DNA of 64,000 nucleotides from Prinsepia uniflora (GCA_032719365.1 CM064872.1:24036140-24100139), one strand, 5' to 3'; numbered from the stretch's first letter, positions 36,455-49,080 are shown. Program-made: numbers and translations. Notes: generated from the letters alone by a model not told the origin.

Positions 36455-37223
36455 TAATACGCTAAAACTAAGCATTAAAGTAAACACAAATTCACCCTCA
36501 ACACTTAATGAAAACATATGCAAATGAAAACTCTTTTTTGTAGATTGTAGCACTGATAAGTAGGGATCGTTCTTAACCGGGGATTAAGGGTACCTAAGTA
36601 TGATTATTGTTTGATTAATTAATTAGGGGGTATTTGATTGATTCTATTATCCTACGTGATTAACTAACATAATCTAATATAATATAATCTAACCTAACTT
36701 ACGATTTACATGGTCAACTCATCTTTAACCTAGCTCATTCATAAATTCTAGTAACTTCGGTCTACGAAATTATTAATTCTAGCCTTACAAGTTATGTGCA
36801 TGTTATCTTAAGTACGTGCAGGGAGACACTCACGCTACACTTTCAGTGATTTAGACTTGGAGACACTCCTCTATCTAATCAAGAACTAAACACAAACATA
36901 CAATCATAAAAAAAAACTAGAATCATAAAAAACATAGAATATTGGAATTAATACAACCATAAAACCAAGAATAATATTAGAAATCAGTTCATAAACCAAG
37001 ATATTCAAGCACAAAATATAACTACAAGGTAAAGAGGCTGTGTTCCACTTTTTTTTTTCGGGACACCCTATAAATACGAAGTGATTGGGCATTATTTGGT
37101 GAGACACTTGGAGACACTCCTCTATGCCACAGATGAAGGTTGTAAAAGGTGAGATATGGTGTAATTAGTTTTCCACAAAAAATTTTTAATTTATTGAAAA
37201 GAGAAAATTTGGTTAAGTAGAGT

Positions 37224-37228
37224 TTCAG
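37224..37228. repeat. Target-site duplication TTCAG, left copy
   Basis: TTCAG immediately precedes the TGTAAC start of the LTR and is repeated at 46438-46442 immediately after the other LTR's TGTCA end. This is a perfect 5-bp duplication. Confidence 0.95.
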
Positions 37229-40132
37229 TGTAACAACCCGTCCCAAATTCAGGGATTAGATTAGTAACTAATCATGATTAGTGGGGTTAATCGGTGATTA
37301 GTTGGGCGAAATCGGACGAACGATGCAAAATGAACGTTTTGCCGCTAGTCGTGGGTAAAACGTTGACTTTTAATTCGGGCGGTCAAATGGATTTTGACCA
37401 ATGATCGTGACGTATTTTGGGACGTCACGAGTTCATAGACAAGTGGCACGTTCGATTCCGACGTTCGAGGTGAAAGTTATGACGTTCGGAAGTTAAGGGG
37501 CATTTTGGTAATTTTGGTTAATAGGGGCAAAATGTTGACTTTTAGACTGGAAGGTCCGATGGCCGAGGGCCAAGGACCGTTACGTAGATCGGGAGGATAT
37601 GAATCCATAGACAGGCGGCACGCTGAAATCGGACTTCGAACCGGAAAGTTATGGGTCACGGAATTTCGATTTCACTATGCGCGCATTGCGAGGCGAGGAC
37701 ACATGGCTTATTCTGATTGGGTCAGACATTTTAAGTGGGACATGTGGACCAATAACCTGAAAGTGTGGACCTATGTCTTGATTGGTGGGATTGGATTAAA
37801 ATATCACGATTTTAATTATTTAAAAATTCCGACTTAACTCACCTTTTGATCTTGGCCCTTCATCTGACCTGTGCCTACAATCCACACCGTCCATCTCATC
37901 CCTCCCCATCTGAACAGATTCCACCACCTCTGTTATATCACAACCCGAAAACCTCATTTTCTTTCCCCCCCCCCCCCCCATACAAACACACAGATTCCTC
38001 ACCTCACCATCTCTGCTGTGTGTGCACAACCATGAGAGTGACTGAGGTAGTGAGAGACGACGGGAGGCGGCCAGGAAACGGCGACGACCACGGTCGTTCA
38101 CAGGCCAAGATGAGTAACCCGAGAGCTAACTATATCCAGTTTTGAAAGTCGGACTTTAACCGTAGTTTTGAACACCTATTTAGTTCTAATGAGACCTAGG
38201 GACAAAGACGAGCCCATTGAACCTGATTTCAAGGCTCGAGGAGGGCTGGATCGAGAGGAAGGACGATCGAAAAATCTAGGCTTCGGGTTTTTGTTCAGAG
38301 GTAAAGATCTAGACGTGTTTTCTTGATTTTGATTTCATAAACCTCTTAATTGGACCTAGAAGAACACGTAGGAAGAAACCCCGTAGGAAATGGCTGAGTA
38401 TTGGCTGAGAACCGGCCAGACCGGTTCACCGGTTCGGTCGAACCGGAAAAACCAGAGGACCGGGTTCAGTGTGAGGTAGGGGATGACACTGTTCACGCGC
38501 AGCCACTTACAGCGGCGAGTGGGGGCGCCTAATGGGTCCAATGGGGAAGTGTTCAACATGTGGAATAATCTATTTGATGTAACGAACGTTTTGGGATTGG
38601 TTTCGTGTCAATCAGACATCGTTTCTATATTGTTTGGGACGTCCGAAGGTTTTGAATAGATTTTAAAAATAGTTAAAAATTCGGGAAAATTACGGGACTT
38701 TGATAGGAGGTTAATGAAGAGGTTAGTGACCCTCTAATATGATTTGGACAGGTTTGGAAGTCCCGGTAATAGTGACGAGGCCCGGGAAGGCATATGGCAT
38801 GCGTATCGAGGCCCATCGTTGGACGGTCTGTGAGTGGACTTTGGTTTTATAAAATTATGCATGCATAACTATTTTATATGGATTATGATTGTGATTATAT
38901 GATGTTGATTTAGTTATCGGTGAATTATATAGTTTCACGCATTTCGAGGCGATTTACATGCTTGTACGTAAATCGAGATTTCCGGTTTTCCACTAATTTT
39001 CCACACTTATGGTTTTGGATATGATTTCATGAAATGGTTTTGAAATTGGAAAGATAAACTCGGGCATGAGGCCCAATTGTTTTGAAAACCTCGGACTTGG
39101 AGTCCAATTGAGTTACGTAATCGGGTCGGGGGCCCAATTGCTTTATGAAATCTGGCTAGGGGCCGAGTTGATTTATAAATGTGATTTCGGGTTGGGGACC
39201 CTAAATGGACGTGGATAAATTTTTTGGATTTGAGAAATCAGATATTTGGACTTGTGATGGTTTTATGGAAATTCCGGGCAGGGCCCTTGAGATGTTTGAA
39301 ATGATTGATAAACTGTTTTCCATAAACCATCTTGATACGAGGATATGTGATGGTCTCCTCTAGGTGTCTGGGACACTGGGGAAGTCATGGTGTATTGCCT
39401 GCGAGGGGTCATTGTACGGAGCTACGGGACCGTATAGTGACTCAAGAGCAGGATTGCTATGATTAGACGTCTAGGAGATATATGGGATGTCAGAGATATT
39501 GATCCGGAGAGACCCCGGGCAGCACGCGTTGCTTATCATACCGTGAAATATGACGTCTGGGACGTCGAGCGTCTTGGAGGTCGAGCGTCTGGGATGCTAG
39601 GCATCTGGGTGCCCAGGATGGTTTAAAAATGTTTTCCTGGAAATGGTATTTATGGGTATTGTTTTGGGCGATGGCCCACTTGGAATTGGAATTGGTATTC
39701 TGGATGTCAGATTTATATAATATATGTTTGGTTTTCGGTATTCATGATTTTGGGTAGAGACCCACATGATTTGGTTTTACAGTTTATGGGCTAAGGCCCT
39801 AATGGTTGTTTTTAGTAAATAGTTTACTTACTGGTTTTCGATGCATGCATACGTTTTAATGAAGGGCATAAATATCTTTGTGAAATGTACTTTATGAACT
39901 TATTTATTTTCGTCCACTCATAGCCTTTATTGTTTTTAATGCCCTTCAGGTTGATCACAGATGCGACTGCAGCAGAGGCTGGGACATTGCATGCCTCCTC
40001 CATCGATAAATGCGCACTCTGGAAGCTCTTCGGGGCAGTGGCTTTCGGTTATCCCTTGTTTGACACTTCGTGTCAGACGGGAGCATGACACATCCCACGG
40101 TAATCCCGGGGGGATTGAGATGGGTTGTGTCA
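37229..40132 (+). mobile_element. 5' LTR of the LARD-like element (2904 bp)
   Basis: It starts TGTAACAACCCGTCCC and ends TGTCA before the PBS. It contains the ACGT inverted repeat at 37406-37429, the hairpin ladder at 39062-39201, further 12-14 nt hairpins at 39665-39678, 39751-39764 and 39788-39799, and a U5 hairpin at 40058-40078. Confidence 0.95.
39062..39201 (+). repeat. Ladder of 11-13 nt hairpins at about 31 bp steps in the LTR
   Basis: Five short hairpins begin at 39062, 39093, 39123, 39154 and 39189: GGGC-atgag-GCCC, GGACT-tgg-AGTCC, GGG-tcggggg-CCC, GGC-taggg-GCC and GGGT-tgggg-ACCC. The arms differ from unit to unit but always pair. Between them lies a conserved CAATTG or AGTTG phrase. 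The 3' LTR has the same five near 45379-45515. Confidence 0.85.
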
Positions 40133-40135
40133 ATG

Positions 40136-40147
40136 TGGTATCAGAGC
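40136..40147 (+). promoter_or_regulatory. Primer binding site
   Basis: TGGTATCAGAGC, tRNA-Met type, three bases after the 5' LTR. Confidence 0.95.
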
Positions 40148-40787
40148 AGGTTTACTCTTCGTGTGCGCACAGGTCGAGGGTGTGATGTCTCTTTGGGCTG
40201 CAGTTCGTTATCAACCTGATAGTTAGGGGGTCGGATGGATAATTGGTGGAATTAAATTATGAATAGTGGATAGAGTACGATTGGCCCGATACGTCGTGCG
40301 TTAGTGTGATTCGAGCCAAGTGGGGTTGTATGTGTTGAACTGGTGATGTGGGACCGTCGGTTCGGTCATGTGGTATTAGATTGTTGTGTTGCTGGTCACA
40401 GTTGGGTTCAAGAAACCCCATTTGAGTAGTGATTTGGAAATGTGAACCTCGGTTGAGTAATGGTCTAAAATGTGAACTCTGGTGGTGATTTCTAGTGTAA
40501 GGGATGTTGGTACATCGAAATTAGCCGAGGACCATAGTGGTAGAACCCACGTTGAGTTGATGGTAGGGTTGGAATTGACGCCTATACGATGTCAGAACCG
40601 TGGTGTCGGTTAGGTTGTGGATACAGATCTCGATAGCGATGATTGTTGGACGGTAGTCTGGTGGAGATGACTGATTATCGAGAGTACTTGGTGTGGTTGT
40701 AGTAGTTGAGAATCAGGGGACGTTCAAGGAACGTTCATTATCCTGATGTGGATTGTCAGAATGGTGGTACCCATAGTAGTGGGGTAC

Positions 40788-40847
40788 GAGTAGAGGTACG
40801 GGATCGTCGCTCGATATGAGTAGAGGTACGGGATCGTCGCTCGATAT
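40788..40847 (+). repeat. 30-bp direct duplication
   Basis: A 30-bp unit starting GAGTAGAGGTACGGGATC occurs twice head to tail with no differences; it is a single copy in the array elements. Confidence 0.9.
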
Positions 40848-41123
40848 GAGCGGAGATCCAGGGTTATCAACTTTTCACACTGTGTGCTAGTGTGGATGTT
40901 TGTATTCGGGTGCTGATACTAGTATGGATGCCTGTGTGCTGATACAAGTGTTGATGATAATGCGTTGGTGATGGTACTAGCGGTGGCGTTGGTGTCGGTG
41001 ACTGTGATGACGACGAGCCACGAATTGGGATGTGACTCTGTCATGATGGACATATGTTCAGTGTTGGAGATTCAGTAGTGGTTGAGTCATGGACTGGATG
41101 GGATCCAATGGAAATTGTGAGGT

Positions 41124-43437
41124 GTTGGGATAAGTCCCAACAGTGATGAGATGACAAGAGATGAGTGGATAAAAAGGTATGATTGAGATAGAAGGAGTCT
41201 TGGGATGACGTCCCCTATGTCATGAGAATTAGTGGATTTGGAGAGTTGTTGTCAACTCCGAGATTGGTGTGATTGTATGTTTCTAATACCCCCAGAAGGT
41301 ACAAGGAAATTACTGAAATTGGAAAAGAAGAGGAAAATCATTGGTGGTATAGATGTGGGATTTTGTGATTGTGAAAAACATGGAAACTCGAGGGTTGAAC
41401 CTGTAAAGGTTGAGATGTGAGACGAAGGTAGTAATGTATGCACATCCATGAAGATTTGAGTAATTCCCAATCGGAATCGGTGCATGTGCATAAATAGTTA
41501 TTAACGGACATGAGGTCTGAGTATTGGTTTGATTGCGGACACGTGGTTGTCCAAGTGAGTTGAGGATGTGGGAAGTCCAGTGGTTGGACTTGACGCCTCA
41601 TTGGGGGCATGTCTGTTCCCAACACAGTTGGAACTTTAGTTTCGAGGAGAGTTGTGATTGAGGGACGAGATGAGTGCTCGTTTCCGCATCGGTGATAGGT
41701 ATTCTGAAGTCATCGGGGTTGACTTCTTACTTTCTGCCCCGGCAGACGTTGATTGTGGTTACCAGTACGTTGAGCGTGTATTGGTTGGAGAGCCCATGTG
41801 TGTTTTGGGGTTATCAGGAGGAGTCGCGTAATCGAAGATAGGTAAATGAGATTTCTCATTTTCTGCTTAGTGGCAGACTATGTTGGTTTACATGGCGTGG
41901 TGAGTGCAGCGAGTTTTATTTGCATTCACGTAGGATGAGTTTTTGGCGTCATCGTTTTTGGATCATCCTTGGTTTTTCCTGGGTGGAATGGCAAGGATTG
42001 ATACGAGGTAATCAGTGAGAACCCACAGTCTCGGCGTGTCTCGTCGTTGGCTGATCTTTTTAGATGTGGGAGTTGGTTGTCGAACGACGTGACAGTATGC
42101 AGATTAGTTGAGGGTGTAAGACCCTATGGTTTGGAATCTAGTAGTTAACTGTGTGGATACTAGGTGGAGCAGGATCGTGACGTTTATAGTCGGGGGACGC
42201 AGTGTTGAATCTAGGTCGTGATCTTGATGATCCAGATAAGGGGATGCTCACTCTTACTTTGGTATGTGAGTCGTAAATGACGGGACTGAACTTCTTTTCG
42301 AAGTGAATCCCGTATGGTATATTACTCAAGTGAGTAGGTTTCCGACGTAGTCGGATTTTGTCAACCTTAGATGTGTGGATGTTGGGATTGACTTCCCTAT
42401 GAAGTCAATCGAACGTATTGAGCAGGTAACCGATAGGTTGGGTTTTGGTGTGTCTTAGTAGACGTGAACGAGATTTCGGGTTTTGGAATCGAATTTCTGA
42501 GTGACGATTCAGGATTCGATTTCGGAACTTGAAAGTAGATTTCTGGATTTGGGTGCGGAATGATTATTCCAAATGCTAGCTTATGGAATAATGATTTCAG
42601 ATTTGGATTTGGAAATGGATTAAGAATAGGATGTCTGGGTTTGGATTCGGGATTTCTTACGACGAAATTGCGGATTCAGATTTGGATTTGAAACTGGATG
42701 ATGGGTGGAGTTTCGATTTGTCTAATGCGGGATTTGGATTTGACAAATGGACTCCATTATTGGAACTTGTTTGGCTATGACCTAGGTGGTTTTAGTCTGG
42801 TCGATGGATAGATGTGTGTACCTTGTACATGGTTTGAGGTACGATACTTTGCAGGCTTGTGGTGCCTGGTGACGGTATACTGATTATACCAGAAGTATGT
42901 CGGTGAGCGTGTTGGTAGTCGGATTGGTTCCGATACCATTTGATTAGTCGAGGTCGTGGACTGGACATTGGATACTATGCAATGGGTCATAGTACTTCTG
43001 ATGGGTCTAGTTACACACAGGTCGAGTGAAATGTTGGTAAGCGTATACCCAGGATGAGTAAATCGGTGGTTAGTGTAACCACAAGTGGGTAAGTGTTAGT
43101 TTTCGATTGACAACTGTCAAGTGGTGACAGATTGTCGGGATGTGTCAACATGGATTGTTGAGTGAGGTCTGATGACTCCCAGTGGGAGCAGATACCAGGA
43201 TAGATTGGTGATTGAGAAAGGAACCATCGGGTTGTTGCGTCAACAAAATGGTAGATTTTACACGTGGTGTCAATTCGAAACGTGTGGTTCTGTCATTCGA
43301 CGGGGTCGAATGTAGTCGATACGACGTGAATACTAGTGGTACGTTTGGGTGCAGACAAGTTTTTGTTCTGCTTGGTTGGTGTACGAGTGTACACGTGTTG
43401 CGAGGTCAATTTCACTTTCCACGGGGTGTTTGTGGAA
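41124..43437 (+). other. Stem-loop ladder homologous to that of the array
   Basis: Perfect stems include 41124-41129/41136-41141, 41706-41712/41720-41726, 41733-41738/41741-41746, 42111-42115/42121-42125, 42341-42345/42351-42355, 42386-42395/42401-42410 (10 bp), 43066-43071/43077-43082, 43176-43180/43184-43188, 43294-43300/43306-43312 and 43417-43422/43432-43437. Each has a counterpart at the matching place in the array. Loops differ in most, and some stems differ by paired or wobble changes. Confidence 0.8.
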
Positions 43438-43446
43438 TCAGGACAG

Positions 43447-43540
43447 TTGGAATTTCGAGAACGAAACTAATTAAGGAGGGAAGAACGTTGAGATTAGATC
43501 GGTTGGAATTTCGAGGATGAAATTAATTAAGGAGGGAAGT
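43447..43540 (+). repeat. Duplicated polypurine tract region
   Basis: A 37-bp segment ending TTAAGGAGGGAAG is present at 43447-43483 and again at 43503-43539, 56 bp apart. The second copy abuts the 3' LTR and is the expected plus-strand primer. The first is an extra, nearly identical copy inside the element. Confidence 0.88.
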
Positions 43541-46437
43541 TGTAACGACCCGTCCCAAATTCTGGGATTAGATTAGTAACTAATCATGATTAGTTCATGA
43601 TTAGTGGGGTTAATCGGTGATTAGTTGGGCGAAATCGGACAAACGATGCAAAATGAACGTTTTGCCCCTAGTCGTGGGTAAAACGTTGACTTTTAATTCA
43701 GGGGGTCAAATGGATTTTGACCAATGACCGTGACGTAGTTTGGTACGTCACGAGTTCATAGACAAGTGGCACGTTCGATTCCGACGTTCGAGGTGAAAGT
43801 TATGAAGTTCGGAAGTTAAGGGGCATTTTGGTAAATTTGGTTAATAGGGGCAAAATGTTGACTTTTTGACTGGGAGGTCCGATGGCTGAGGGCCGAGGAC
43901 CGTTACGTAGATCGCGAGGATACGATTTCATAGACAGGCGGCACACTGAAATCAGACTTCGAACGGGAAAGTTATGGGTCACGGAAGTTCGATTTCACTA
44001 TGCGCGCATTGCGAGGCGAGGACACGTGGCTTATTCTGATTGGGTCAAACATTTTAAATGGGACATGTGGACCAATAACCTGAAAGTGTTGACCTATGTC
44101 TTGATTGGTGGGTTTGGATTAAAATATTAAGATTTTAATTATTTAAAAATTCCCACTTAACTCATCTTTTGATCTTGGCCCTTCATCTGACCTGTGCCTT
44201 CAATCCACACCGTCCATCTTATCCCTCCCCATCTGAACAGATTCCACCACCTCTGTTATATCACAACCCGAAAACCTCATTTTCTTTCCCCCCATACAAA
44301 CACACAGATTCCTCACCTCACCATCTCTGCTGTGTGTGCACAACCATGAGAGTGACTGAGGTAGTGAGAGACGACGGGAGGCGGCCAGGAAACGGCGGCG
44401 ACCACGGTTGTTCACGGCCAAGGTGAGTAACCCGAGAGCTAACTATAACCCAGTTTTGAAAGTCGGACTTTAACTGTAGTTTTGAACTCCTATTTAGTTC
44501 TAATGAGACCTAGGGACAAAGACGAGCCCATTGAACGTGATTTCCAAGCTCGAGGTGGGCTGGATCGAGAGGAATGACGATCGAAAAATCTGGGTTTCGG
44601 GTTTTTGTTCAGAGGTAAAGATCTAGACGTGCTTTCTTGATTTTGATTTCAAAAACCTCTTAATTGGACCTAGAAGAACACGTAGGAAGAAACCCTGTAG
44701 GAAATGGCTGAGTATTGGCTGAGAACCGGCCAGACCGGTTCACCGGTTCGGTCGAACCGGAAAAACCAGAGGACCGGGTTCAGTGTGAGGTAGGGGATGA
44801 CACTGTTCACGCGCAGCCGTTTGCGGCGGCGTATGGGTGCGCCTGATGGGTCCAATGGGGAAGTGTTCAACATGTGAAATAATCTATTCGATGTAACGAA
44901 CGTTTTGGGATTGGTTTCGTGTCAATCGGACATCGTTTCGATATTGTTCGAGACGTCCGAAGGTTTTGAATCGAGTTTAAAAATAGTTAAAAATTTGGAA
45001 AAATTACGGGACTTTGATAGGAGGTTAATGAAGAGGTTAGTGACCCTCTAATGTGATTTGGACAGGTTTGGAAGTCCCGGTGATAGTGACGAGGCCCTGG
45101 AAGGCCTATGGCACGCTTATCGAGGCGCATCGTTGGACGGTCTGTGAGTGGACTTTGGTTTTATAAAATTTATGCATGCATAACTATTTTATATGGATTA
45201 TGATTGTGATTATATCATGTTTATTTGGTTATCGGTGTATTATATGGTTTCACACATTTAGAGGCGATTTACGTGCTTGCACGTAAATCGAGGTTTTTTC
45301 GATTTTACACTAATTTTCCATACTTATGGTTTTGGATATGATTTCATGAAATGGTTTTGAAATTGGAAAGATAAACTCGGGCATGCTGCCCAATTTTTTT
45401 GGAAACCTCGGACTTGGAGTCCAATTGAGTTACGTAATCGGGTCGGGAGCCCAATTGCTTTATGAAATTGGGCAGGGGCCCAGTTGATTTATAAATGTGA
45501 TTTCGGGTCGGGGACCCTAAATGGACGTGGATAAAAGTTTTGGATTTGAGAAATCAGATATTTGGACTTGTGATGGTTTTATGGAAATTCCGGGCAGGGC
45601 CCTTGAGATTTTTGAAATGATTGATAAACTGTTTTCCATAAACCATCTTGATACGAGGATATGTGATGGTCTCCTCCAGGTGTCTGGGACACTGGGGAAG
45701 TCACGGTGCATTACCTGCGAGGGGTCATTGTACGGAGCTACCAGACTGTATAGTGACTCAGGAGCAGGATTGCAATGATTAGAGGTCTGGGACGTCAAAC
45801 ATCTAGGATGTCAGAAATATTGACCCGGAGAGACTCCCGCCAGCACGCGTTGCTTATCATACCGTGAGATATGACGTCTTGGACGTCGAGCGTCTAGAAC
45901 GCTAGACATCTAGGATGCCCTGGATGGTTTAAAAATGTTTTCCTAGAAATGGTATTTATGGTTATTGTTTTGGGCGATGGCCCACTTGGAATTGGAATTG
46001 GTATTCTGGATGTCAGATTTATATAATATATGTTTGGTTTTCGGTATTCATGGTTTTGGGTAGAGACCCACATGATTTGGTTTTACGGTTTCTGGGCTAA
46101 GGCCCTAATGGTTGTTTTTAGTAAATAATCTACTTACTGGTTTTCGATGCATGCATACGTTTTAATGAAGGGCATAAATATCTTTGTGAAATGTTTTTAT
46201 TAACTTATTTATTTTCGTCTACTCTCAGCCTTTATTGTTTTTAATGCCCTTCAGGTTGATCACGGATGCGACTGCAGCAGAGGCTGGGACATTGCATGCC
46301 TCCTCCATCGATCCTTGCGCACTCTGGAAGATCGTCGGGGCAGTGGCTTTCGGTTATCCCTTGTCTGACACTTTGTGTCAGACGGGGGCATGACACATCC
46401 CACGGTAATCCCAGGGGGATTGGTATGGGTCGTGTCA
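43541..46437 (+). mobile_element. 3' LTR of the LARD-like element (2897 bp)
   Basis: It starts TGTAACGACCCGTCCC right after the polypurine tract and ends TGTCA before the TTCAG duplication. The U5 hairpin at 46363-46383 is a perfect 9-bp stem with loop TTT. The same stem in the 5' LTR has one U-G pair and loop TTC. Confidence 0.95.
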
Positions 46438-46442
46438 TTCAG
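46438..46442. repeat. Target-site duplication TTCAG, right copy
   Basis: Matches 37224-37228 exactly. Confidence 0.95.
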
Positions 46443-47252
46443 TACATAGAATGAGCGACTCTTTAGCTAATGAGAAAAACTAAGTATTTATAGGCGTAGC
46501 ACATAACCTTAGGTCAATCCTAATTAAGAAGGAAAAAAAAATCCTAAACTAGAAGAAATCCTTGTTAGTCGCAGTTTGCATCCTTGTGCTGCTAGAAATT
46601 GTCTTTGGCAATTACACACAAGACTCTTGCTATTTCCAAGAAACTTCACTTTATCTAATATAGTAAATATCTCATAGAAGCAAGATAATTTGATCTTGAA
46701 TAACTGGAAAACACGGAAGGCTTCAATTCCTAGTAGAACAAGTAATTCTACTCGGGCAGCCTGACTATGCCTCACCAAAATAGGAATTTTTGTGGCTGTA
46801 GGACTCTGATTTTAGTAATTCTTAAACCATTGAAAACTAGACTTCTAGCTCTTTTCAACCATACCTTAATCGCATTTTGATTCTATCTGAGCTATTCACA
46901 ATGGTGTACGTGGAAGTGGGCTCATTTGCATAGACAGCTTTCTGCTTTGTAACTTTTAATCCACTTCTTCATTTGGGCTTCTCCAAGAATAAATCTTGGT
47001 ATAATCTTGAGCCTTTTTGCACATATGGACTTAGTCTTGACCCATCTTGATGAATCTTGATCCAATCTTTATAAATCTTAGCCCATTCTTGATATCTTAT
47101 GCGGTTTTGCTCCAATTTAACCTCTTTACTCCACATTTTTAGGTTAATACCTAAGAACATTAAAACAAGTTAGAAATGGTAAGAATAGGGATATAACAAA
47201 GTAAAATGCGAAGTAAATTAACATATAAAGGTTATGAAATATATGCCTATCA

Positions 47253-48031
47253 AGGGCCCGACACAACGAGATTATGGTCAATTTCTAGAGACCCTATTGG
47301 TATTTGCCCAACACGCATGATCGTTTGGTAATGGTCCAATCTTATAGCAATTCACTAATAGGAACATGGCGGTGGCTCATTGGATCATGTAGAACAACTG
47401 TAATGAAGTCTGACCTTTCCACGTCCAACATAAGGCATTGATGAAGGCCCAATATCCTTCCAATTGGGAGGAAATTGACAACCAATTGTTTCCTCGTTGG
47501 TTTTGTGGACATGTAACACAATTGAGAGCTGACAACTCACCAATATTGAAAAAAGAATTAATGCCGCTTGCCATTGTCACACTAATAGAGTTAAGTTCGT
47601 GTGTAGAGAAAGAAATGACAAATTGACTACTTAAAACATTGTGATCTTCATGCCGGGGGTTGGAGCAAATGTTGATACATCATTTTACGGCAAATTGTTA
47701 AGTGTGGTAATTGTGTTTTATGCGGGTTGCAAGGTAGTGGTCGTGTTCAATTGTCATTGGTTTGATACGAACTCATGTATCCAAAGCAGGATCATTACAT
47801 ATCGTTTATGTACCTTTGTCAATAAAAATAACTGGTGGTTTGAGAGTGACCCCTACATCCTGATTAGTACGGCGAAATAAGTATTCTATGTGGATGAACC
47901 AAAAGTTGGTTCGGGTTGGAAAGTAGCTGAGATTGTTCAATCAAATAGGTGAGCATGGGCTGAATGAGTGTGACTCACACCCACATGATGGTGATCACCC
48001 TGGCCATCCCGATCCACTGCCTATTACTTAG
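47253..48031 (+). pseudogene. CACTA TNP2 transposase, 3' part (DUF4216 region, degenerate)
   Basis: Immediately after the AGGGC duplication the frame resumes with a degenerate match to the RND-D/E...FTQPTRPFGNG stretch of the second transposase copy (63464-63694). The DUF4216-like block follows at 47641-47930: DTSFYGKLLSVVIVFYAG, VVVVFNCHWFDTN, WWFESDPYIL, then KQVFYVDEP. The C-terminus ends near 48031. Stops and frameshifts occur, so it is inactive. Confidence 0.82.
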
Positions 48032-48179
48032 TTTTTTTTTTTATATTTTAAATTATGTAAAAAAATTACCTATATATATTATTATAATTTTATTTTTTCT
48101 TTTATTATTTTAATTTAATTTATTTAAATATATATTAATATTAAATATATATATATATAATTTATAAAAAATATTAAAG

Positions 48180-49080
48180 GAATATATATTTAAACATTGC
48201 TCAGCGAAGACCCCATCAAGCAAAGTTTGTCATTAAGATGCTAGCCTGGCGTAACTTCGCCATGCAATATTGTTCATAACAAACCATACTCGATGGAGAC
48301 TTCGCCATACAAGCTTTTAAACTTGCTCGCATTGAGCCCTATCGACAGTTATGCTCGATGAATGGCTTCGCTGGGAAAATGTCGTTGGCTTCGTTCTTGT
48401 TCGGAGGACATCCTTTTCCATTGAGCAAAGCAATAGCCTGACGAGGCTTGCGTGGCAGTGGTCACCTAGAGAAGTTTCTTCGGGTAAATATTTTGCCTTG
48501 CAGATTGTCTTCTTTGCTCAACAGAGCCACTTTAACGGGCTAGCCTCGTTTTGTTGTAATGTGCAGCAACTGTGGCTTGTTTTTCTTTTTCCAATTTGAA
48601 TGTCATAGACGGTTACTTTGCTCCACATTTCCATCAAATCAAAAACCAAAAAAGTGCGTGGTAATGGCCCCGTCGTGCCAATCCTTTGAATGATGAAAGA
48701 ATGTGAATCATTGGCTAACATTACTTTAACCCGAGGCATACTTCGTCAGTGAAAATTTATCGGGTAACAGTGGGTCAACGTCCCATGCTAGACGAAAAAA
48801 TATGTTGGTCGAGCCACATTTTTGTTGCTCTTCGTTGGGTCAATGTGATGAATTCGTCGGGTTAAAAGCTGAACCGTAAGGAAATTTGTTCAGTGGAAAT
48901 CCACCGAATTAAAACATTCGTTGGATCAAAGTAAAGCATTCGTCGGGTCACAATTTGAACAACAATTAAAATTATTCAGGGGATATCCACTGAATCATGG
49001 TATTTGTAGAGTAACATATACATATTTATCAGGTAATATTTGAACAGTAAGACAACATTCGTCGGGCATAATTTAATTTT
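48180..49080. repeat. CACTA-type repeated motifs between the convergent genes
   Basis: No gene is visible. Short motifs of the form ATTCGTCGGGT recur (near 48849, 48911, 48940, 49047), together with CTTCGCC-like phrases near 48200-48370. They resemble the short reiterated subterminal motifs of CACTA elements. They may instead mark a buried end of a separate element. Confidence 0.5.

Larger units (their letters stand above)
40133..43540 (+). mobile_element. Internal domain of the LARD-like element (3408 bp, non-coding)
   Basis: No retroviral domain is seen in any frame. Long blocks align with the minus strand of the array's internal domain, for example the GATGTCTCTTTGGGCTGC phrase after the PBS. 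The open frames here do not correspond to open frames in the array. Conserved stem-loops are listed under 41124-43437. Confidence 0.9.
37229..46437 (+). mobile_element. Complete non-autonomous LTR retrotransposon (LARD-like), 9209 bp
   Basis: The element has two LTRs of about 2.9 kb, a PBS, a polypurine tract, a 3408 bp internal domain without gag-pol, and a perfect TTCAG duplication. This is the textbook anatomy of a large retrotransposon derivative. Its internal domain is related throughout to the 1-14966 array, at visibly lower identity. The two LTRs differ by many substitutions and short indels, including a long C-run only in the 5' copy near 37968, so the insertion is much older than the array duplication. 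It must have moved using proteins of another element. Confidence 0.95.
36455..47252. mobile_element. Unclassified 1.6 kb insertion in the transposase, split by a LARD-like element
   Basis: Removing the LTR element and its duplication leaves about 1584 bp of AT-rich, non-coding DNA (36455-37228 and 46443-47252). It starts TAATACGCTAAAAC and ends ATGCCTATCA, and is flanked by AGGGC on both sides. About 100 bases in is the phrase CTGATAAGTAGGGATCGTTC. I recognise no ORF, LTR or terminal inverted repeat that would assign a class. Confidence 0.6.

Noticed and set aside
37229..46437. Retrozyme (hammerhead-ribozyme LTR element)
   Set aside because: The LTRs are far longer than the few hundred bases of retrozymes, and I saw no convincing CTGANGA...GAAA hammerhead core.
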